Origin: Echeneis naucrates
Lineage: Eukaryota; Chordata; Actinopteri; Carangiformes; Echeneidae
DNA: 64,000 bases
Direction: 5' to 3'
Assembly: GCF_900963305.1 (NCBI RefSeq)
Contig: NC_042532.1
Span: forward strand, 12,693,207-12,757,206
Shown in pieces: positions 37,946 to 58,600 of this stretch. Position numbers and translations under genes: made by a program. The notes beneath the pieces were generated by a model. It did no database searches. It was not told the DNA's origin and was given only the letters and a program-made list of their open reading frames with translations. Position 1 is the stretch's first letter; each line of letters begins with the position of its first letter.

Positions 37946-38295
37946 AAGTTATAGTCGATGTTTCACAGCGGACCGAATTGGATGTGACACAGCACCGACA
38001 GGCTCGCATCTCGCATGAATGGGAAGATCTTAGCTGTGTGAGTCCGGATTGAGGAATGGAAACTGGAAGGAGAGATTTTCCCAGTTAACACTTGTCCGTG
38101 TCTGCCGATTCAACGAGGGGAACGGTTCTCCCCTTTTCCGAACTTCAGGGTGTTTCTGTTTGTTTGTGTTTAGAGCGGGAGCTAAGTAGCTGCTAGCCTG
38201 AAGACACCAATCAGACGGGGCAACGTTAACATTGCCGTTAGCCTGCCGAGCTAGTTAGCCCTGCTCCAACAACATAGACCAGCAACAGAGCAAAC

Positions 38296-41805
<3,510 letters not shown>

Positions 41806-43000
41806 CGGGGCTGGAAGGGGGAGCAGCGACCACTGCCTCCTCCCAAGGGCCTCCGCAGACCGCTCTTGGCCCTGTGATGCACCCTGGCCTTTCTTTACCC
41901 AACTGAACCCCCCCCCCCCATATCTTGTTTTATCTTGTTTTAGTATTTTCTTCACTTGCCATTTTCCATTTTTTCCTCCCTTTTGATCCCTTCTTTTAGA
42001 CACAACCAAAACATGTCGGCACAAGAAGCTCTACTAAAGTCTGCTCTTTCTCTAGAGACACCTGATATGCACTTGCTGAGAGCAATACATCTAGGCAATG
42101 TGTGTTTTAAGAAAAAAAGTGTTGTCAGAGTGCACGTCACATTGTGTTGTTTTTTTAAATAACTATAATGTCCCCTTTTTTTGGTCTGAAAATGAAATGT
42201 AGAATGCGTCATTGAGGCTGTAGTAGTATAAGAAAGTTAGTTGGTTTTTTTTTTTTTTGTTTTTTTTTTTTTTTGGTTTGGTTTTTTTTTCCCCCATTTA
42301 AAGAACAGACTATGAATACAGACATGGTAGGTGGGCAGACAGATGACTTCTCACAAACTCCTGACAATACTTTCTGCGAATACACAGGCCAGAATATAAT
42401 TTCTCTCAATTGCAAAGGTGGCTGATGTTTTCTTTTTTTATTTGTTTGTTTTTTGCTATGCAATATCTGTGCAAACTCAGAGCAGAATGCTAATCCAGTA
42501 ACAAATCAAATTCCCAGTTTTGCAAGAGGACCCATGTAGATGCTTTATGACTGAAAAAATGTGAGTGCCTCTGATTATTTCTGATTTTGTTCAGATAATG
42601 GAAATACTATGAACACAGCACTGCAGAAAATTTCATTTGAATTTTTTACATTCATGGGTGGGGGGAGATCTTATTTTACTTTTTCTAAAGCACTTGCCAA
42701 CATGGGTGCAACCATACCTGTACATATGTAACTTTGATGAGTAGAATATTGACCATGAAGTGTTTTGTGAAAAATGTTGAATGTGATTTGACATTTAAAG
42801 TTGATATGGTATTTTTTAGTTTCTTCTCTTTGGGCCGGAGTGAGCACAGAGCTGCCTAGAAAGCAAAATGTTTATAGAGGACTTGGGGGAAGGCGTATCT
42901 TGAGTTTTCTTCTACCAAATAAGCCAAGTCTTGTTTTGGTTTGTTTAAAGAGGGGACTCTATACTTTCTCTGCTGTTTGAATAAAATTCTTCAAAGCATT
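41806..43000 (+). other. 3' UTR of zmpste24
   Basis: No coding exon is seen after the TGA. The segment has C-, T- and G-rich runs (41910, 42247, 42659) and ends near AATAAA at 42980-42985, so the 3' UTR is about 1.2 kb. Confidence 0.55.
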
Positions 43001-43048
43001 TGAAGCATATTTGTTGTTAAAGTGGTTTGGAGTGTTAAATGGGACGTA

Positions 43049-43049
43049 A

Positions 43050-43098
<49 letters not shown>

Positions 43099-43142
43099 CA
43101 CACATATATGTATGTATATGTGTGTGTGTATATGTGTTTGTG

Positions 43143-43187
<45 letters not shown>
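43049..43187. repeat. Compound (TG)n/(TA)n microsatellite
   Basis: Alternating purine-pyrimidine sequence runs for about 140 bp, with TG blocks at both ends and TA blocks and mixed TATG units between. It lies between zmpste24 and atp5if1. Confidence 0.9.
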
Positions 43188-43604
43188 TTATACGAAATAA
43201 AACCTTGCTGGTAGTAGTTATAAATCAAAAAAAGTTAAACGTATTAAGTCAATTATTTTTTTACTTGATTTATATTTTCCTGATATGTTAACATTGATAT
43301 GCCACATGAAACTGTCAGTTTTGAGACCGTACCATTTAGAGAAGATGACAATTTATTTTTATTTCTTTATTTTTCACCTTTTAAATCAATTTTGTGCGTA
43401 TATCACGTCAGATTCGGTGTCGAATTATATATATATAAGAAAAGGCACGTTTGGTGAATGGATATTAGCTCACTCCATATTTCACGGTAGCGACGTGATG
43501 CTCGTGTCGTCACCCCCGTCGTGCCTATAATGGCGCCGTCCGGTACTGTTTGTTTTCGGACAAGGACAAGCAGCACAGACTGCCAGTGAGGGGTCGCAGT
43601 CGGC

Positions 43605-45016
43605 ATGGCGAGGTTTCTGAGACCTACCATCAGGAGTTTTATCAGCTCACAGCTGAGAATGTCGTCCGAACAGGTAAATGCATCCAGTCAGCACACAACG
43701 TGGAAGACGTGCGCAGCTTTTGTGTGTTTTCTGTGTGAACCATTTAAACGGGACTAACCTTGACACGGTGAACAGTCTAAAGAATGAAGTAACTGTTAGC
43801 GCCATTATTACTGCCAGTGAATAATAGGGGAGTAAACCTGTGCCATCTGATTTTTAATTAGAATTTTTAGCACTGAATTATGTTACATTTGACATCGACT
43901 TTCTAATGCTGAATATTTTTTGCATCGACATCAGACACTGAATTTTAAAAGCCATTGCATTTCTGGAATAAATCAGTCTAAATCCGGGTAACCAAGGCGA
44001 AGCAATCGATCCCTGTATAAATCATCCAACATCCAGCCAATCAAGTTACGCTCCAAATTCGGTGGGTCGATGCAAAAAAAAAAAAAAAAAAAAAAAAAAA
44101 ACACAAAACAATTCAATGTTTAAAAATCCGATGTTTTTGGAACTTAACCAGCAGGACAGACGGATTTAATGTCATTAAATCGGTAAGGGTTCACCATAAA
44201 CATATCAAGTTTTGTCTTAAGGTAACTGTGAAATCGTTTTTTGTTGGCTTGCTGGTTACATTGTTTTTGTACAAAATATTTCTACACTGTTCCAAGTGCC
44301 TCATGTCTCTATTCTTACCTGACAAACAATAAGTCCTTTTTCCTGAATCGACTGAATCATGACCTTCACGGGGGGCCAGTTTTGTTTCTATTTTCTTTTT
44401 TTTTCTTTTTTTTTGAGAGGGACCAACAACCCTTAGATTCACATAGATACTTACTGATAATGATTCCTAAGAGACAAAACAGTTTTACAACTGTTGTCAT
44501 TTTGTGCCCTAAAATTTTAACATGGCTGAAATTCATTAATAGCGGTGGTGTGTACTAAACATTGTTTTTGATTGGTCAGCTGGGTGAACTAGGCAAAGGT
44601 GCAGGAAAAGGTGGTGGAGGTGGAGGGTCCGTCAGGCAGGCAGGAGGAGCTATGGGGAAAAGAGAGGCCGCTGAGGAAGAGCTATACTTCAAGTATGTAT
44701 TTCTGTCTTTTAAAGCTGTACTTTGTACTGATCTTGCAAGTCACCATGTGCACTTCTTATAATGACCATTACTTACTGTGATAACGTCTCTGTTTGTTTT
44801 TCTAAACTGCTGTCTTTGTCACCTCGCTCTGATCTCATTTTATCCTATTTTTTTCATATCCATCCAAACACAAGGCGTAAGGAACAGGAGCAGCTGGCTG
44901 CATTAAGGCAGCACCATAATGAGGAAATTGATCACCACAAAAAGGAGATTGAACGTCTTCAGCGGGAGATTGACCGTCACAAGGGAAAGATCAGAAAACT
45001 GAACCATGATGACTAA
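43605..45016 (+). CDS. atp5if1: ATP synthase inhibitory factor 1 (IF1)
   Basis: Three coding exons: 43605-43673, 44580-44692, 44875-45016. They total 324 nt and 107 residues, with phases that agree. IF1 binds the F1 part of mitochondrial ATP synthase and blocks ATP hydrolysis when the matrix becomes acidic. Residues 1 to about 23 ([20 protein letters not shown]) form a basic presequence. The minimal inhibitory region is visible as [15 protein letters not shown] in exon 2. Exon 3 encodes the C-terminal coiled coil, including the His-rich [20 protein letters not shown] and ending KLNHDD; the histidines give the pH sensing known in mammals. AATAAA follows at 45035-45040. A glycine run (GKGGGGGG) before the inhibitory segment is a local feature. 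The first intron (43674-44579) has a 30-base A-run near 44074-44101. Confidence 0.96.
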
Positions 45017-45509
45017 ATTAAATCCCCCAAAGAAAATAAAACGCTTAATGTTTGCTGTGCCAACAGGACAGTCATGAATGTGTGGATGGTTGTTCTATAA
45101 ATGCTTAAAAGTTATTAAAGCTGTTCATAAAATGATTGCTTCGTCCTGTTGTTTTATACCTTTATCTTTACCTTAAACCTTAGTTTGTAGAAAGTCAGTG
45201 CTCTGTATGTTATAGGTAAACAGAATGTGTTTTTGTGGTCATTTGAAGCATTCTTGGGATGCCTAATGTAGCTGTTTAATTTCTGTGGTTGGTACTCTTG
45301 CTGTGATGCACAGAGGGCATATGTAATAAATTTATAGACTAAATAAAAAGAGACATATATGATTCCAGCGTGCATATACTTGAACTGGCAAAGGACAGAA
45401 TGGTATTGTAGGTTGGTACACATTACCTTTTTAGTCAATTCAACTTTAAAATGAAATCATATAAAATTGGTTTGTACAATAGATAGCAATAATGCAGACT
45501 GAAATTACA

Positions 45510-45660
45510 CTTTGGATTGATCAAGAGATACTTTATTCATCCCTTCAGGGAAATTATGTATCCTGTAACTCACAGTACACACCACGCAGTGCAATACAAT
45601 GCTGAAATGCACAATAATTAATTAAATATTCTGTTTTGATGACATTTTTCAATATACAGT
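45510..45660 (-). repeat. Tail of a fish retroposon
   Basis: The run 'atactttattcatcccttca' followed by 'gggaaatta' matches, with changes, the tail shared by many teleost LINEs and SINEs. Here it reads 3' to 5'. Only a fragment remains, between atp5if1 and the rpl13a promoter. Confidence 0.45.
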
Positions 45661-45868
45661 CTAGTGTACAGTCCAGACGAGTGAGAAGAAGAAATGGCCA
45701 TCTTTTGCGACGTAAAAGAACAAAAATAAAACGTTGTCTTTCCATCTGTGCTCGCTAACATCAAAAGAAAGTTTAAAAAATAAAACATCACAAATCACGC
45801 GAGAAAATAACATGTATGTCGTCACTTCCGCCTTGCCCCTGCCTTTTACCACGAGCGGCCCCGTGTAT

Positions 45869-45880
45869 CTTTCTTTTCGC
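45869..45880 (+). promoter_or_regulatory. 5' TOP-type start of rpl13a
   Basis: CTTTCTTTTCGC, a C followed by an almost pure pyrimidine run, lies just before the rpl13a ATG at 45886. Ribosomal protein mRNAs start at such terminal oligopyrimidine tracts, which give mTOR-dependent translation. A CACTTCCGCC ETS-like motif lies about 45 bp upstream. The exact transcription start is inferred. Confidence 0.6.
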
Positions 45881-45885
45881 ACATC

Positions 45886-48855
<2,970 letters not shown>

Positions 48856-48899
48856 GATTTCCACTGGCCAATAAACATCGATAAATGTTTATAAAAAGT

Positions 48900-51800
48900 G
48901 TATTGGCTTTTTTTTTTAAATTAATGTATAATGGGAACGGAGCTTGTTGCTCTGACGTGCTAGTAGTTGTATTGTGTAATTGATGAATCAGATTTCGCTG
49001 CTCAGAAATGTGCCACATTTTGATCTGGATGCCTTCATGCAGATATTGTGCTACTCTTTTGTCAGCAAGCACATTTCAGACCATTACTTCAACTCTGCCA
49101 CTCTTTAATCACAGCTTCTGCTTTGATGTCAAGGTTTACCGTTGTAGCATGCACTTCATGGATATCGAGTGGAACCTAATGCAAATAATGGGTGAGATAA
49201 TATCAAGTGGAGATGTAAGTCAAATATAATTAGCTCGTTCACTCTTTTGGTGTCTTTGCCATCTGTGCTATTTAGTTTTCCATTTGTTTCACCATCTGCT
49301 CTAAGAATATTGAGGGTTTTTTTTTTTTTTTTTAGTAAATAATGCAGCAATTAAATACATTCACAGAAAACTACACATGGAAAGAAATACAAACAAGAAC
49401 ACAATAGCTTTCAAAAATTTGAATTTGTCACAGTTAAACAACTTTGAGGGTTTATTTCTTTCAAAATCAGGTGTTGCGCTAACCTGCATGTCATTTTTCT
49501 GACTGTAGTTCCAAGTTCCACCAGCAGAGAGCAGTTTGGTTCCTGATAAATACAGTAACTGATGGATCATCAATCAGGAACAGTGGAGTTCAATATGGCC
49601 ACTACATGATTTAGTCACACGCCACTAAACCTGGATTTTTCCAATGAGGTGAACAAATGAAAATGTTCACACTTGTTCAGCACTTTGCATTGAGACAATG
49701 GAATCCTCTGCAGAAGAACATGCAGCATTCATTTTTCATTTGGTTTAGTTTGTGGTTGTCTTCTGGTTGAAATAAGATCACAAATTGCTCTCTCAAAGCC
49801 TCTGAGGAGCATCATTTACACGGATCCGTGCCCTTATCTGCTTTAACAAAGGTGTTATTATGGGTTTTCTCCAAAGCACTCTAAATTGACTTTGTAAAGA
49901 ATAGACCTGTCTTGTGGAATGATATGGCAGCACATTAACAAGAGTCATGTGGAGCACTGTCTAAGAATTTTTTGGTGATTTTCTTCTCTTTTTTATCTCA
50001 TTTGAATTCTTTTTACTTGTAGAGGTAAAAAACGAACGGCTGAAAATAACCAATGAGAAGAACCAAGGATCGCTCTATGTAGACATGGATAAACAATGGA
50101 ATCTGTTCCAAGGATGGCGGCTACTGCGTCATTTTAAGGATCACAGCCTAAAAGCGCATTAATCTTTTTGTTTCTTTGTGCTGCTAAATTACTTAAAAAA
50201 TGTGACTGATAATCTGTAATCTGGTGTTTATGTGGTTTAAAAAGGCTGCAATAAGTTACCTGCATTTCTTACAAACCTCGCATATGTCTACAGTATATGC
50301 CAATTCAACTCTATTTAATCTGAATTGAAGTTACCAACCCTCTTTCCTCCTAATCTTATTTTAGAATAATAGACCATATGAGGGGGAGGATTTTTTTTTT
50401 AAATATACCAGAGCATGACAGATTCAGAGCCACTATGTACCTTCTGTCTGCTTGGTGTAATTGGATTCTGATGCTGAGGCTAATGCTGAGGGATATCCTA
50501 CAACAAAAACTTCTTCACGCAGCTGCCTCGTCACCTCCTTCGAGCGTCTTTTCCGTTTTAAAGTGATTAGTTGTGCGTGCGTGTGGGCATTGTGTATATG
50601 TCATGTGGCTTTTTTCATTTTGAGTGGCAAAATGTTGGTTTTCTGTTTGGAGGATTTATCATGTTGCCAAAAGCTGTCAAGACTTCCCATACTTTCCATG
50701 TTTGTCTCTTCCCTCTAACGCCGCCCCATATGCTCTAAAAACATACACCCCACCTCAGAGAAAGACCCAGTGAAGCTGAGGTGGGAGGCCAATCTGATGC
50801 CTATTTACGTGAGTTAAGGAGGGAAGTTGTGTCTCAAGCCAACAGATGGAGAAATCTATGTGATCAGTCCAAAAATGAGATTTTTGGATGATGCCGATCA
50901 GACTCTGATCACACCATCTGAGGCAGATTGAAAAGAATGTCTGAATCGACTCCTGCAGGCCGAGTCTATTATGAGCTCCAGCAATTATTGACATCCTCTT
51001 CCACCTCCAGCTGGCACGTGTTTCGAGTTTAGCTTCAGAGCAAATGTATTCATCTGTGTGGGAGCCATAATGTGCTCCTTTATTTTAATGGATGGAACTT
51101 CAAGTCGAATGGAAGTCTGAATTCTCCAAAACTTTTGTGTTCGGAAATACTAAAACTGTGATACTGTGAAAACTGTGAAACTGTGAATACTTTTTTCCTC
51201 TGTAGCAGGAAGTCATGGACCAGAATGACTAAATCATCCGTACATTATTTCTGTAAACACTTTGTGATTCATAAATGTGGTTTGTTTGGTGAACCATGAA
51301 CACACCTTTGCATTGCTCATGCTGTGTGAAAAGGGTCCTTACAGGTTACCAACAGCTGGTAACCTGATTTTCATTTATTCCTTCACAGAGTGCTGAAATC
51401 TTCTGTGGGATAAACGACTGGCAGACAAGGTCTAACAATGCTGATCCTAACTTTTAAAAGTGAAATTCTATGATGAACCTTTTGATGCGTGTCCATGCAG
51501 ATATTGCCACAGTCACAAAGGTAGTCAGAATAAATTTATTTGACTAGTCTGTTGTAGTGACACACTGAAAATATTTTACCAGTATTCTTCGACGGCTGGT
51601 GTTTGTGATGAGAGCTATAAAAAGTCTTTCCTACACGCCGGCATGAGCTGATTCGTTTTTTAAGCATTTCATTTGATGTTTCCGTAACGTCTGAGTTCTT
51701 CTGAGACCATTTCAGGCTCATGCCGTTGAGTCATTATTAAACCAAAGATAGCTTTAAAATCAGATTAACAACGAAGAGCGTGTCACGGTGCACAGAGTGA

Positions 51801-53700
51801 AGAGCATTTTAAATTTCTGTCTGTTGAAAACTTAACAAGTTTTAGTATGGGGGTCTATACAGAAGTACCTCAGTGGAACGGCTCAACAGTTAGTATGACG
51901 TCTCTCTAGTCTCTGTTGAATTCACCCTTATATGGGAGCAAATCCATTTAAGTGTTAAAGGCTGGCGTTGAAGTAAGGAAAAGATAGAGTTTGAGGTAGG
52001 GCAGTTATATAATTCCAAAAAGAAAAATCAAACACACACACACCTGCCTGAGAGCAAGCAAAGCACGGGCACCCAGAAATCATTGCTTTTATACAACATA
52101 ACTGACACAAGGATTGAATGTAGGCCATATTGCTTTTCCACAGACTGACTGACTGCAATTCTCATATTGATACTTTTTATTGTTTTCCTCAGAAGTGCGT
52201 TGAGAAAAGCTATACATCTTATTTTAATCTCTCTATGAGTAGTGAATGTCATTTTCTGCTTTCCCATAACGAACGAGGCCCAGAAATATCCTCAAGGATT
52301 TATCTGTAGCCCTGGTGCATGTTTCTCTTTTATATAACATATATGCCGAAAAAAATGTGCAGGCAGATGTCCACAGGTGACTTATCCGGACTGAAAAATC
52401 AACACTGCCAAAATAATGTTTCGATTGGTTTGGCCAGTTCTGTTTGTACGTATGCATATATCTAAAAATCAGGACTTTTGGTTTATTGTTGCTGCTCACT
52501 CTTCCATTGCACATCACAACGTGTTTAAACAAGTTATCCAACGACAATTTCAAACCACATATATGAATCATTTTTCACACGCGCATCATGAATATATAAA
52601 CAACCTACATTTACACATTTCTTTCTCCCACACAACGCTGAATACTTCTCAGAAACATTTTACAGAACATATGTGCTTGGTGTGATGCAAAAATGGCCGG
52701 GAGAAGGGCATGCACATGCCTACTTCCTATTCAGAGACTTCAGAGTGTACTTGAAATGATTGAGAGTGACAGTAGTGATTACATACATTTACAGAAAGCA
52801 GCTGTATAATTCAGCAGCATGGCAGCTCTGAGATATTTTCGCAAATTGGATCTGGGAGGGGAGACATCACAATCACAGAAAGCCCTGCCAGATACAGCAT
52901 ACCTGACTCAAACATGCAATACACACATTCCCAGGTGCATGATGGCACATGGTGAGAGAGACTTGGTTTTTATCTACCTTAGGCAAACGGTGTGTTCGAC
53001 AGATAAACCGAACTCTTCTTCTTGGTGAAACATGTGTATGTCTCATGGGAGACCATAATTACACGGTGTGAAACACTGCTGTTTTCATTTTCTGATACAT
53101 GCACTGTTTTATACCAGCTGTGCATATTTGTCAATAAAATAAAATACAATTCACCAGATTTGCTCACTCCGGGCATCCCTTGTTAAAATCTGGAGTAAGC
53201 AGATTTTAAACACCATAAAATACTTTTTTTATTCCCTAAATGAGATCCCTTTAGGAATAAAGATCTTATTTTTGAGCAACATCGTAGCATGCCTGATAGA
53301 AGAGTACATGGAATCAGCAATAGCTGGCAATGGTTTTCTCTCAATCGATCTTTGTTCGTGGTGTGAGAAACATGGAGTTTGAAAAAACGATTTGACCTTA
53401 GAAGGACATGAATAATAACACACATCTTATCCTCCTGAATATAGCTATTACTCTACAGTCAGTGGGGGTGAAACCCCGGGAAGGAGTACAGATCACAAGC
53501 AGCCACGAGGGCAGCTTTAACCTTCGCTATCAATAATATATGAGCTTCAACAGGAAAAATGTACAGCTGTATTTCATAACATTAGAGTGGCAAATCATCT
53601 GTAAATAAATCTGCTTCATTTGATGCAAAAGCCCAAAAATGGTTTCTTAAAGTCAAAAGGGTGACCTCCATTTTGCTCCCACACAGTAACTGACCGTCAC
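48900..53700. other. Intergenic stretch without a recognisable gene (first part)
   Basis: No ORF shows coding character or splice context on either strand. A T-run (49318-49334) and a 10-bp hairpin at 51342-51366 are the only structures noted. Short open frames here look random. Confidence 0.6.
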
Positions 53701-56700
53701 ACACGTGTAACTTGTGTGTGTAACAGTGTGATGAGTCTTATAGAAGTGCAGCTGGAGGACTGGACTGTGAAAGTGAGCAACATATACACACCGAGAGAGG
53801 AAACACAAGGCAACATCACTAATGGAAAAAGAATAAATGCAGTACAGTGGGAACACGGTAATGATTTGGTTGGTATTATTGTTACAGATGAAAAAGGAGA
53901 AAGCTGTAAATCGTTTCTGCATTGTTTCTTAATGAATTGGCATCATTGATTTTACTGCATGGAGCAAATTCTCTGCGGCTCTGTTGATTATGCAACCTGA
54001 CTTTACACAGAAGGCTAAAGACAAGTAAGTGCAGCACTTTCAAAGCTGATGGACAGAAGCTATTTTCAATTTCGCTCTCTGAGGAACATAAACAATTGCT
54101 GCTTATTGATTCCAGGTTGTGGACTGAAAGGGTACGGTGTGTAAATGCAAACACTCATGTATTACATCAACTTAAAATGGGTTTTCTCAAATAACATCTC
54201 ACTATAGCCAGTGCTGTGAAACCTCCCCTTAAATGGCAGATTTTCAAATGAGAAGGCATTAAGGCCAGAGCTATGAGAAACAAATGCATTTCATGGGGCG
54301 TTAAGGCTTTTGCCAGAGCTTTTTCCTTCCTTTTTCAGCCTCTATCAGCACGACTGGGGCTTGAAAACTGGCATTTGCGTGAGTACTTCAGTATGTGTCG
54401 TTCTCCTGCACGGCAGTTCACTCAGCAGCACAGCAGGTAAACTATTAAGGCTTCAGATGCAGCCGTTCACCTCTGAGCACACACACACACACACACACAC
54501 ACCCACACATATGCGCACACAAACTACCTTCGTTGAAAGAGTTCATCCAGAACTAATTCTATTTTCAGGGAATCAGTCTCAACCCTGCAATGTCAACTGC
54601 AAATTCAGAAATGACTTCTCTGTTGTGGCAGATTGGGAGGGGCTGAAATGACCTGCGATGACAGAGCTGCGGCCTGTGGCCGTTAATTCTAGGACAAGTT
54701 TCAACCACGGGTAAAGATACACACACAAGATCACAGGAGTAAAATTTTCACACGTGACCTGTTGCATGTACAATGTATTCATTCTCGAAATTTCTGACAT
54801 AAACAAACAGAAATATGCATTCACCTCCTCCCACTCCACAACTACTCAGCATACAATCACCCTTCGGGATAAAAATTCTATAAGCGAGACGTGGAGCTGC
54901 TCTTAAGAAATGCAGGAAATTCCCCCGAGCATGCCGGTTATCCGCTGCTCCGAGGAGCAAAGACAACCCTTACACCAGCTCGTGTGATGTCATTATAGTC
55001 CACAAACATCCACACATGGTTTTCTTCATAACACATGACCATTTGTTTTCTTCTTGTGCTGCTTATGTCCACTGGTTGTGATGGACATTTGACATGGTTC
55101 AGTGTGGACATCAATCTATACCGTCCTTATACTGAGCGATAAGAGTGACTTCTTTTAAACGCTGGAACTGAAATCATGAAGCATTTACATCACACCCAAG
55201 TGTCTGATATGTTCTGGCAGCAGACTGCTAAGAATGTATTTGCAGCACTATTTGGAGAAATTGATGTTGAAGATACTGTAGGTGGTATATTTTAGGTACA
55301 GAGTGTTAAATACTGCAGACAAAAACTGTAACCAGAGGCTCGAAATTCGACAAAGATCTAATCGAAGGGCTTTTTCATAGAATCCCACCAATCATTGAAA
55401 GGTATGTCTGTTCAAGACCTGTAGTCACCTTTAATTAGATTAGATACAGAGACACCAAACAAGAAGAAGCAGATTTTATGAATGAAAAAACCCCAAAAAG
55501 CAGCAGCCAGAGCTTTCGTGGGCTTTTTGCAGTTTCAGAAGATGAGTTGAGCTACAAAGCAGCTGAATTTCATGTTCGCTGTATAAAGCTTCTCAGGGAA
55601 TCTTAGAAGACGCACACAGAGGCAAAGTAGAAGGTGAGGAAGATAAATGTTTGCATACAGAAATGCCAGGCAGTGATGAGCATTTCTAATGAAGCCTTCA
55701 GGCGGGTCTGTTTGAGGCAGTGCCTCTTCGTACTCTGAGCGAGAATCCCAAATATGCCTACCAGGCAGCTGCAGAGAAAATAGCTTTAAAGTATATTTTT
55801 CCTCATAACAGGAAGGTAAATGACCCCCACAAGAGCGGATAAGGAAGAGTGCGCCTAAATTTGTAAATTGGTCATGATAAGCAGTAATGAAACTCAGTGA
55901 GTTGTACATTCAGCATTGATTTCCTCTCCTGTAACTCGGTGTGTGGACTCTCCTTGGCAATCATTGAATGTTTTACCTGTGAATAAGAAGTGTCTCCGTC
56001 TTCAGGGAGCACTGCAGTGCAGCCACGGAGGGCCCGCGACTTTTTCCATGTTCCCTCTATAGCTTCATTAGCTGATAGTCCAATAAACACAGGGCTTGTC
56101 TTGGCTTCACGGTCTACTAATTTCCCCGCAGCTTGGATCACTTCATACCTCCTCCTTTCTTTCTGTCTGAGATTAGATTTCGTTATTAATTATCTGGTTT
56201 TCCTCACTTTAATTTGTAGTGATAAAATATGAGAAAAAATACAGTTTTGACACCGGGCTGTAATTTTTATTTACTTTGAAAGGCCGTGGACAGAACTGCA
56301 CTTTTGATCACGCACTGTTCAAGCAAGGACAGCATGAGGCTTCATTCGGACCGGGTGATGATCCACACCAGACTGAAATGTTTTCCTTGTCTTCATAGCG
56401 CTGTTGGCTTTGCAGAACCAGCACAACAGGCTATCTTTTAATGAAAGATCCTCCAGCTCAAATACCTTCAGTATTCATGAATACACAGCGCGGGGGAACT
56501 GTCCAATGGAGAAGCCATTTTCTGAACACCTACAATAGGAATAGATTTGATAAAACTTTTAAAGAAAGAATTTATGGAGTAATGATTCTAGCATTATTTA
56601 CTAGTTACTCAGACACCAGTTAAGAAATATTAAAAGGAACAACATGTGGGCTGCCAGGTTGTCCCTTTATTGATGATCTTTACCATTATTATCATAATAA

Positions 56701-58600
56701 AGCAGTTATACATGTTAATGAGTGGAAAATCTTTCCACTGGTGGCTATAACTTTATGAAGGAAGTAATGGTTTTGATCACCCTGGAAAAACTTGTTCATA
56801 TTTATATTTAATTTTTGAAGCAATAATAAATGCCCAAGTAACCATTAATAAAGCCTTTTGATACTATTCAGACACATCGTTGTGGCTCCATAACTGATCT
56901 CAGGCATTTTACCACTTTGGTTTGGTATTTGACTGATGATTCTGATGACATTAACGATAAACGAAAAACCGTAATTTGATATTCTTCTGACTTTCCATGA
57001 GGTATCATCTTAAAGTGAAATGGTTTGGTTGCCCGATGCTTCATGAACCTCAGCAGTGTTTTTATTTGATGTCATTTTGTATTAAATAATACACCTTAAC
57101 CTGCATAAAACTGTGGAATTCTGTAGCTGACAGGGTCTACTTTGTGGCTGGTGTTACGTCTACACTGTACATCATTACAGCTAAAATGCTCTGAAGAAAT
57201 TGACTGAATCCTAAATTACCCGAGGGATGTACTGTAGGCTGGCCTACAGTACAGAGCTCTCTAAACCAGCCTGCGTTGCATGAGTGGAGGGCTGTGAGTG
57301 CAGCCATGAGGAATATTTGAGAAAAAAAAACTTACTTACTGTTTTTTTTTTTTTTTTTTTTGGATGACTTTTATATTATGCCTTGATTTGGTAGAAAAGC
57401 AGGGGCGGCATCGACCACTCGTGACCTCCAACAGCATGTTCACTGTGAAAAGTGAAGCTGGCTAAAAATTAGTTATTGATTTACACAAACCAAAGGAAGA
57501 ATTAGAACATTGCTTCTTTACCACATCACCTTTCTCCTTCACTGTTTGAGGGAGCCATTCAGAAATGTATTCAGCTCTCATTACAGCTTATTTATAGAGC
57601 TCCTTTATTCCTGTAACTTTGTCTTCCATCCTCAGGTCAGACATCCAGATTGACAGCGAAATGTGAAGACCAAGAGATTTGAGATGATTATTCCAAGGAG
57701 AATGGGACTCCTTGAGGGAGAAAAAAAAGTGAATTGTTGAGGAAGCCAATTACCTCTCCACATGAGACCATAAAATTACTCTTTGCTTGTTCCCTGAGCA
57801 GAAGTGCGGGTAACACCGTTGAGAGGAAACGATCAGTTGATTTTGTCAGAAAAGGCGTGTCTGATGTCTGTGCCGAGCCACAAACACAATATGATGACTT
57901 GCGTGCATTATGATCCTCAGAAGAGTCACAGCGATTTTGAATATTTATCGGAATTTCACAAATAGAGTTAGACAGTTCAATTAGTCGGGGTGAGTGGAAC
58001 TTATTTCAATATGATTAATGAACAAAGTGTAACAGCAGTGATCATAGTCCAATCCATTCCACCGTATATTTATTATAGGATACAGTTAAAATGGAAATGT
58101 CTGTGTGAATTGTCCAAATTTCCCAAATTTGAAATAATAACGCAAACCCTAACTCAGCAAAATTGGATCTTATTCATCACATTGTATCTCAAACTATGAA
58201 AAACTTAATGCTCAATGCAACATTGGTCATCAAATTTTTATGTCTGTCATTTAGAAAGCAACGCTCCTTTTCTCATCTAATCTTGATGAGATGTTTTTGT
58301 AAGCCATTGCATTTCTCAGTAAAATGGCCTCTTCAACTTTGCACTTTGGAAATCTCCATTAGCAAAGTAATAAAAGTTCTGCATGAACCCCGAGAGCCCA
58401 ACGTCTCCGAAGCTGCTCACAGTCGCTCAGCTAACTCCAAGCTCAGGATAGTCTGTGTCCACTGAGGAGCGTTATGTCAGCAAACTGAACACATTGTTAT
58501 AGTCTGCGTGCTGGGCCAGTGTGGAATATTCAAAAAGTCCCCCGTTAAGTTCTGCTGCCTTTGACGCTCCGTCTGTGTGATGCGCTGAACGGCTACTCCG
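53700..58600. other. Intergenic stretch without a recognisable gene (second part)
   Basis: It contains a (CA)n tract at 54480-54503 and a T-run at 57342-57361. Base composition is AT-rich with many TAAT motifs, especially around 56150-56250. No exon could be supported. Parts could be conserved noncoding sequence, but this cannot be judged without alignment. Confidence 0.5.

Noticed and set aside
42959-43291. Mirrored open frames on both strands (THTHTH / VCVCVC)
   Set aside because: Both are products of the TG/TA microsatellite.
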